Positions 44,101 to 53,100 of a stretch of 64,000 nt of DNA are shown here, piece after piece. The DNA comes from Paragonimus westermani (taxonomy: Eukaryota > Platyhelminthes > Trematoda > Plagiorchiida > Troglotrematidae): NCBI GenBank assembly GCA_008508345.1, contig QNGE01001238.1:102673-166672 (forward strand), given 5' to 3'. The stretch's first letter is position 1. Each line of letters starts with the position of its first letter. Under the pieces are notes generated by a model, which was not told where the DNA came from, made no database searches, and was given only the letters and a program-made list of their open reading frames with translations. The position numbers and the translations under genes are program-made.

Positions 44101-47100
44101 ACCGTAATGCTATCTAATTACTCATCCATACACTCCACATACAGGACATACCAGCTAAAAACATCGCCATTAGTGCGGCTAGTCACAAATTTCGACTGCA
44201 AGAAGCGGTCAGACATCTCTGGAGATCGCCAGTCGTAGTGGGGAAGCACATACTTATTTTGCTTGCATAATGAAAATGTCGCATGTCCAGTTTATTTGTG
44301 GAATTCACTGGAACCATTCTACAGAGAAGAATACTCCAGACAGTGTTACCAGGATCGAAGATGGAAGTTCCACGAACGGAAGCGTTACGATGTCAGCTCC
44401 AGTAGGACAGTGCTGTTATTCACGTCCTTAGTTCCCTGGATTTGCTAAGCAGACGTAATATCAAATAAGTGATTAGCTTGGACACTAATAAAAACAAGGC
44501 TGATGCCACTGTCATACATACTTAGGATTCTATTTATAAACCTAGTAAGGGACAATTTAGGCTCTAATCAAAGAGAACCTTTTCACACTCTCAAACCGAT
44601 AAACAGGGTACGGACCGTTCTGACAAAGTCTTTTCACCATATCAAGGAAATGAGCGGAGGAGGGATGGATTTGGGGCTATGCTGCGCATTAAATTCTCAA
44701 GAAGTCTTAACATGCTACAAGGGGCAGTTCTGAACTTATCATCCGTACAGCAAGTTGTCCATCAATAGGTTCAACCGGCTCATTAGGCCAAAGCGACCGA
44801 CTGGAGATAAATGAGGTGTCATCTGGGTAGAACCATAAACACAGCACTCAGTCATCAACACTCGTTGTAACCCATTATAGCATTCTAATAAGTAATCCCT
44901 ACCGATTTCACGCAAGATTCTGGTCCAACTTCTCTGATGGCCTCTGCATATTCAAAGTCAGGTGCACCAAGTGACAACTAACTATGAGGTTCACAGGTTT
45001 CATCTCGTCACTTCTTTTGCGAATGCACAGCTTGTTGTAACAAGCTACATGACTGTTGCTTCTTTCCAAGGTTTGTTGCATTCTCAAAACTGACATGCTT
45101 TGAACCAAACGTACGCGGGCTCTGCGTACATGGATAGAACAACCGGAACAAAAATTGAGGACTGAAGTAGCTAAATCTTTGGATTAGAAATCGTCATAAT
45201 GCGCGCGTTTATGTGGCTGACCTGTAAGCACGATATCAAAAATATTTTCTAGGCTTTACACTTCTCAGCCGCACTATTGATAAGTCGAAGGTGTGTAAAG
45301 AGACTAGTCGTTAAGTGTGACATGAAAATGGGTTCCTACAAAATGTAACCAATTTAGCTGACTCAAAAATCAAATGTTGATGTTTCAGCTGGGAGGACAA
45401 CAAAAACAAATGGTGGCAGATACAAATGATTCATTTCGCTTAGTATTTTGTAGTGACTAGGCACCAGAAATAAACCCATAGTAACTGACGCTTATATCAT
45501 TTTTGTCCATAAAATTAAGGGAACAATCTGTGAACAAGACATTAGTTAACCTCAAATGCTGCCCCTAAGCTGAGCAAGTGTCAGCAGGACCCAAATCATA
45601 ATCAGAGGAAGGTCCATTGATTCAATTGACGGACAGGACGTCAGCTATCCGGTGATGCCGATCTAGCTGATAAATCGGCCTGAAAGTTTTCCACCTCTGG
45701 TTTGTCCGATAAGGTGCGGGTCGCATGTGCAACTGTATTGCCCGTTAAAGGTTGCTACGCTGGGATTAGTTTGGTCGTGTCAACAACGCGGACACTATAA
45801 CTGTCAAGCATGGCTAAGGAGAATTAAACTACCTTTGTAAAATAGGCGGCTCAACAAGTCTACAGTGCATATATACATCTCACACTAAAGTCATGCGGTA
45901 ATCCCATAACGTAGCAACCACTGTCTTAGTAACAAGCCGACAACAACCAATTTCCGTAATAAATGAAAAAACATTAAATTTCTCGATAAGAGGGTTACAG
46001 ACTAAGTTTTTGTTTGACTGACAGTTATGAAGACATTTTTTATCGCAAGAGGGTGAGAAACTATTACGACATATCTACACGATCACTCTGATTTTGATGG
46101 TGCCTTCGAGTTGACACACTGGCCCAACGGTAACTGGTCACGTAGACGCCATGGGCCTTGAGAAGCGGAAATGTGTTATCACTTTGATGACAAAACACCT
46201 GATAGGGGTAACAATTAATGAGAAGGTGAAAACCAGTCATGTAGCCATCATTTCGTTCTCCCTCTGCACCATCAACATCATGCCACAAAGGTGTGCGCTG
46301 ATAGGCTTCAAAGGATGAAAGACTTCAGCTTTCCAAAAAATGAAGCTAAGCCTCACTCGAGTAGCCACACATGACTTCGTGATATACGTCATACGAATTG
46401 GGGTGTTATTCAGTCGAAAGATACAATCCTTAACAAATCTGAAAGAACGAAGAGCGATATGAAGTATTCCGGCACCCATATATGGTCGCTGTCATGACTA
46501 CCATCAAATATGGATAGTTCATCCACACCACATGAAATGCCTCGCATGCGATCAACGAACGTTTATTGTAAGCGCCTCACTTGAGTCACACTTATTTCCG
46601 AAGCTCGCGCCAGTAGTATTTCCACAGTTCAAGCCTATCGAGTTCTTTTCTAATGCGGATCAAGCGGTATGCCACCTATGAATCTGAGAAACATTAACTT
46701 CAACCAGTAACAGACGATGTTGTACTTACTTTCTGACTGGGCGAAATAGTTCTGTTCACGTTCTCGTACTTAAACTACGGGGTGCAGACTCGCGTTTGGT
46801 GCAAAGCTCTTGTGGAGACAGTGAACTTAGGCGTCGACCCGAGCTTGAACCACCTACTATTGTCTTGAAAGCTTGTCGGAATAAGTCCGTCTTTTGTTTT
46901 GCTTTGATAAAATTCTTCGCCCTCTTATTTGCCTAGCCTAAACACCGTATTTTGGTCTTCCCAAATAGTGCGCAACAGGCGCTACTTTACTAGCTCCGTT
47001 AAAACAGTAAACTATTCCCCCTCTCCAAATCTTCGTGGACAACATCAGTACCACTTGTAGTGTTGATCAGATGATAAACGGCTGACACTCCAAAGCGGCC

Positions 47101-50100
47101 TGTCAATTGCGGTGTTGACTGCGCAATGGCGCGCATCTCCTTAGCTGACGTCTACGTGCTCAACTAACATTAGGCCAGTGCATCAGCCTGAAGGCATCAT
47201 AGCAACCTGGGATGGCCGCACAGTTTTGTCGAGGCCATTTTTCACACGTTTGAAAGTTTATTTTTCGTAAACCCCTGTCGAACAAAACTCAACCTGTAAC
47301 TTTCATAATGGATAGTTAACTCATCTTCATCAACATAGGCAGCAATACATCAGTGGTTCACACCAACCACACGACCATGAAGAAAAAGCAAACCCTATAT
47401 AGGAAGACAGAAAGCAAAAGGAAGGGGACGGAAAGGGACCTAACTACTGAAAATAACTACGTCTATATTCAAACATTCAACATCAAGGTGCCTACATCTT
47501 GAAAACAAACAACCACGCTGCAAGCGAGAGTAAGGCGTCATCAGCGAGACAGCTTCCTTACGGCTTTCACTGCCCCGCCTCATCAAATGCACTCACTTCA
47601 CAGACAACTCGGACAAACAACGACAACATTCACGCCACTGAGCTTGATCAGCCGCCATCTCACCTAGAGTCTCCAACCACCGATTCTGTGAGTCGCGAGG
47701 GCCCCAGCCCGGCAGCCGAACACGGCCCACAGTGGCCAACCCCTTGGTGAACGACTTCATTTCCCTACGCACCTCGCACCTTACACCGGATAATTAGTTG
47801 CTGTTCATTTGTTGTCAAAAGTGGTTTATTTTACTTTGTCACTAAGACAGACAATGGTAAAAGACAGGATGGCTGCATACCTTTGATGCGAGGTGTATTT
47901 TTGTAGTATATGTGGCTAGTTGCATTAGTGTGCAGATTAGACGGTCAGAGTAATGGAATTCGAAGGATATCGGCGTACCTATGCACACTATCACTCGTGG
48001 TTACACCCTCACATTCGGTATCTACCACAAACATCTCAAAAAATAAGAGTAAAAGGTAAGTGAGCATCATAGGATTTTGTTCAATGGCATAACCACACCC
48101 TGGCGTGTACACTTTCTGGTAACATCTCTTCTAGAAAGACCACAGATAATAACTTACAACTTTCACCGAAGTGACAGAATAAGCGTGACCCATGATCAGT
48201 CCGTTTGGCAATTCAGCTTCGATACGATTCGGATCGGCTTGAATGGAACAAGCCATGAGTGAGCAGCGTTCCTGACTCTTTAGCATGATCTTCAGCAGGT
48301 CTGGGGGACATTTGTCTCGCAATTCAAACATCTCGGCAATACCACCAGTAAAGTCCTCCAAAGCTTCACTAGTTGTTCCGCCCTTGAGGGCTTCATATGA
48401 ACCGCACAGTCTAGGAGAACGGAGTAGAACAGTGGCATCGATCGGTCAGCAAACGAAGCACACGAAGGTAACAACACGATTGTTGTCAGTCTTACTAATG
48501 TGTTTCAAATTTATTAAGATTTGAATTATTTTCAATAAATTTCGACGGGGAGTTTTTTGCCAGTTCATTAACATTTGTGAATCCGTGTACAAAATGTAGG
48601 AGCGAGTTCGCTATTGCACCATACAGCTAGACAACATTTCTAATCACACGACTTGACCTGACGTCTAAGCCTATACAACTGTACGATGTAGCGGTAGCAA
48701 TGAAAGAAATATTTCACTGAAAGACTATTCAAAAGATGAGCTGTATCGTTTAGCGTCATCTTGTTTCGAATGCCAAGTTTGTGTAATTTTTTGGACAAGT
48801 AGTTGAGTAGGCTGTTCAAACATGAATTTGACTACTAAGTCAATATTTTCTGTCTCACTTGTTTCTTTCACCGAAGATTGTATTCAGAGGATTGGTTCTT
48901 CAGTTGTGCACCAAAAATCCACACATACGCACAAACAAACAATCGATTTGGGAATGCAGACAAACTATTTATCCTTGAATTGTTCCCCGATCGATGCTAA
49001 TAGACAACCAATCCGCATGAAGGAATAAGGTACATCCGAAAGAATGTGCGCTTGTAACTTTTTGCTGTAGCATGTGGACAAACCGAGATACGAATGCCAA
49101 AACTTGGCGCTGGTGTTCAGTGTCTACTTAACTCACGACTGCCACAAAACGCATTGTGAACTATTAGACTGGGTCACACAATGTAATTACGAAATTACGG
49201 GAGGAAATTATTTACTAATTTAGCGCAAGAAAAGGTAACTTTGATAAGGCCATGAGCTCAAAAGACTGAACACCTTGGTGACCCTGAATTACCAGTTTCA
49301 TCATCGGCACAACAAACTTAAAAATTAGATTCTGTCACTTGGGACATCAAATTTGCCTTGCAGAGTGTTCTTACTTTGCATACGCCTTCTCCATGAGTGC
49401 AGACCAAAACTCGTTCTTTTCAGTTGAATGAATGTATATAAGAGATCCCCTTACAGTCGGAAGACGATCATCAACTACGACTTCCTTCCATTCTCCATAG
49501 TGCCAGAAATGAAAGCGAAAGAGACCACAGTATTCCGAAGTGAAACTCTGATCCTCGGGTACGATTTGTTCGAACAGGTTCTTGTGCATAGACAAGCAGG
49601 CGATGGCAGCTAGGAGCCAGCAGTCACCTGCAATGCAAAATATACATGAATATGTTTTACAGGAGGAAAAGTTCATACGGAGTTTCGGCAGTCGACCTAC
49701 GGATAACGATCGACATTCTGCCATTTTAAAGCAATTCTGTGCTTCTAGCTCCTTATTTCTGTCACTAGATTGATATAATTTAACGGTTTAAAAGAACAAA
49801 GCCACGTTAGTGTGATCACATAACTAAATGGGCCAACTAAGCCTGTTGATGTGCCCTGACAAAGAGCTTTGTATGTAGAACTTTACTCGTGATCCTTGAG
49901 CACTGCCTGTGTTAGCCACTTTTAGGTATCACAAATACCACTGGTTCAGCAACTGGGCTCAAGCCATGAATAGGTACTTTCCTTAACTAGTGGACATTTT
50001 TGGAGGAATTTCGGGCTAAGGTTCAAACACGACAATGATCCAGAGTGGTGGTTCCAAAGTAATCAAATATTTTCGTCGACATCGCTACGACAGCTTTTAC

Positions 50101-53100
50101 AGATCAGCAGACAATATGTGTACTGATGTACTCTACGAAATAAGTCATGATGAAAAAGATATTCTTGCACCTGGTTACCCAGGGTATTTAAGATTGCTTA
50201 CAGATGAATTCGTTTTCTAAAAATAAGTTAGTCTATTACTCTCTGATAGATATGGATGCAAACAAACGATATGACGGACGTCAGCATGAGGTTTAGGATT
50301 GGATAATATCAGTGACAGTTGTGCACTGTGACAAAGCACATTTGTGGATTCGAAAGCAAGTAATGACCGACGATAAATCCGATAACTAAATGGAAGCCGT
50401 CCTGCCAGCTAAGGAGGGATTGCCTCGTAAATACGCGGATTGGACAAATAACAGTGCATAGAGTCTGGGAATAACAAAATTGTGATCAACTAGGATGTAA
50501 CTAGCTGGTCTGTGAGATGTAAACACAGTGTCAAATACATGATCATCTGGAAGTTCTTGACGGACTGCAATGCTCTTATATCGAAAACATTATCATTACT
50601 ACCAATCTAACTTCGATGCTGATAACTACTTTCTTAAGAAGACAAATGTATACATAAGCGTACATATATATTTATGTGGTAAGCAATAACACTCCCTGTA
50701 GGTGTCACATAGAGTACTCAGTCAGAGTTTCTTGAAAGCTTGTTATTTCACGGAATCTTCATAGGCTGACCATCAGGTACAGTTTGGGTTGCCACACTTT
50801 ATTTTGGCAGGACGAATCTCACAAGCAAGTCCCTGCAATACTTGGTGAGTTTAACTTTCAGTCACTATAGTGATGATAAAGTTTGGAGATGGCAGAACAA
50901 CTGACATGTAGGAAGGCAAAACAATTGCATACGTACTATAGTGAATCATTTCGACAAAGCAACCAAACAAGCGAATTTGTGAAGACCGAAACCATGCAGT
51001 CAGTGTTTTGCTTCCTCGGGCGCAGTGACTGATTCCCGCCTTCTCCTCGGAAATCTCGTTTTTATTAGATCGACTCCAAAACAAGGGTATTTGAGAAGTC
51101 CAAACAACGACAAAACCGGTTGTGATGTTTGTTTATAGGCGAGCATCATAACATACTGCAATCATTCATTTGTGTCCTTGTGGCTGTATCCAGTTCGAAA
51201 TGGCGAGCTGATGTAGATTGTGTCAATCGGTACTACTGTGTTCATTCGTGAGAACAAGACACAGGTGACGCCCATGGTCTGGCAGTCAAGCAGATAGGTG
51301 CTCTGACGTGGTATTCGAAGGGTTGATGGTTCAAGTCTCCTGTAGGCTACTTCTGCATTATGAATCCAAAAAAGATTAAACTCGTCACAGTGGAGTGTCT
51401 GCTTGCGGAAGTGAAACATGAAACAATTACCTATCTTTTGTCCAACATATTCGATTTCGATTTAGGTACACTTAAACTTAGCCCACTAGTTCAGTTCCAG
51501 CGAAGTGCCGAAGAGTCGCCAGTGACAAATGCGTTCCTCCATTGTGAAAAGAAGACCGACCTGATAGGTACCGTAGATGACCTCCCCGTAGTTGGGTTTG
51601 TCTGTGTCTACAAACTGATTTGCTTATTGCTAGTACACTGTATCAGATGTCACGTCCTGTGTGAATTTAAGTAACCAGCATGCACACAAAGTTTGTCAGT
51701 GGGATACACGATATTCATTCTGTCATTTTATTTTCCTTGTAGCTAATAATACTAAAGATGGATCTAGGACTGCATGGTTTTGGTTAACGTGATAGACATG
51801 TCAAAGCGACCGAGAAGTTTAAAAAATCTTACCTAGTTCGCCTTGACGCACGTCAAACCTGGAGGCACCTCCGGTAATGAACTCGGGATTGCTACATATT
51901 TGCTGGTAAGAAATGTACACAAAGAATAGGTTATCGAAACAGACAGTTAGATTTTTGTTTCATTAAAACACGACGGAGAATAATGTGAAGTATCTGAAGA
52001 CAGGAAGACAAATTTTTAACGTCTATATGTTTGTCTCCTTATGGATAAGTCGAAAGTAAGTGGACTAATAGTTTTATAGGGGTAAAGAAGTGGTGATCTT
52101 CGAACAAAGTATTCCGTCGCAGGATCAGATACCAGTTTGGGAGAGAGGATAGACCAATAGGCGCTTGACTCAGTCGCATTCTGTATAATTTTAGTTGTCT
52201 CGGAATCCTCACATCTAATCAGAGAACTGTTCACCATAGTGACGGCATTCCAGTCATCGAACACTAGGTACCTCGAACCAGGTTGCTAATATGTGAAAAC
52301 GTGCGTAACTTTGCACACAGATCTCTTCATTTCGACGACCACCTAGTTCTTTGTGATTTACTTTCTGGCGGAGGTTATTTATCGCTGAGGCTTAGATATA
52401 CGGAGCACTTCACGTCAAAACGGAATCTAAATTCGTTTGGGACCTCCCACGTTAACATCAGAAGCTAAGGATTGTGAAAGATTATCCACATCATTTAGGC
52501 AGTAATGTCTTCTACGGGGAAAAATTGACCTTCCCGCATCATTAACAGCTGTACACACCACAGTACTTAGTTTTCGCCATTATGATAAAAAAGACTGAAT
52601 CCGAAAAAGGAATAGAAAACAATATTCAAAATTTGACAGGTAGACAATATTTTGTAGTAATCAAGAAAGGTTGAAGCAGAGACCGACTCAAACATTACAG
52701 TTACGGTAGACGTCAAGATTAAATACCAACACGTATGTTTGCTCTCTGACTGAACTTTGCGTAAAATACCGAACACCTTTACGGTTTGTTGGAACTTTCA
52801 TAGGCAGGTGGATTTCCCAGGTAGTCCTGTTTCGAAAAAAATGACGAGACTTTAGCTTTCATTTCGTTGAAGATCATCAGTAATGCAAATCCTTGTTTCG
52901 ACTAGAGGATTAACTCTGGCCTGAATGTTTGTGAAATGAATACATTGACTACCGCACTGTCACACTTAAACGTTCAGTTATCATCTCTGGTGAACAGTTC
53001 ACCGATTACCTGATCATTTAGAAATTCCAATCGGTAAGCTTCCGACAAGGACTTCTAACTCAGGTTGAAGCCACATATTCCGCTTATGTGACAACAATAG

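Larger units (their letters stand above)
38644..48157 (-). other. Calpain intron D-E
   Basis: A 9.5-kb intron. It holds two copies of an unclassified dispersed repeat (39075-39440 and 47335-47700), a LINE fragment (39700-40371) and a decayed copy of exon E (46600-46700). The remaining open frames, including 41833-42102 and 42546-42848 on the minus strand, show no motif I recognise. Confidence 0.7.

Noticed and set aside
47499..47750. Ser/Thr/Pro-rich 83-codon plus-strand frame as a gene
   Set aside because: It lies within a repeat that has other, interrupted copies in the window, so it is not evidence for a protein-coding gene.
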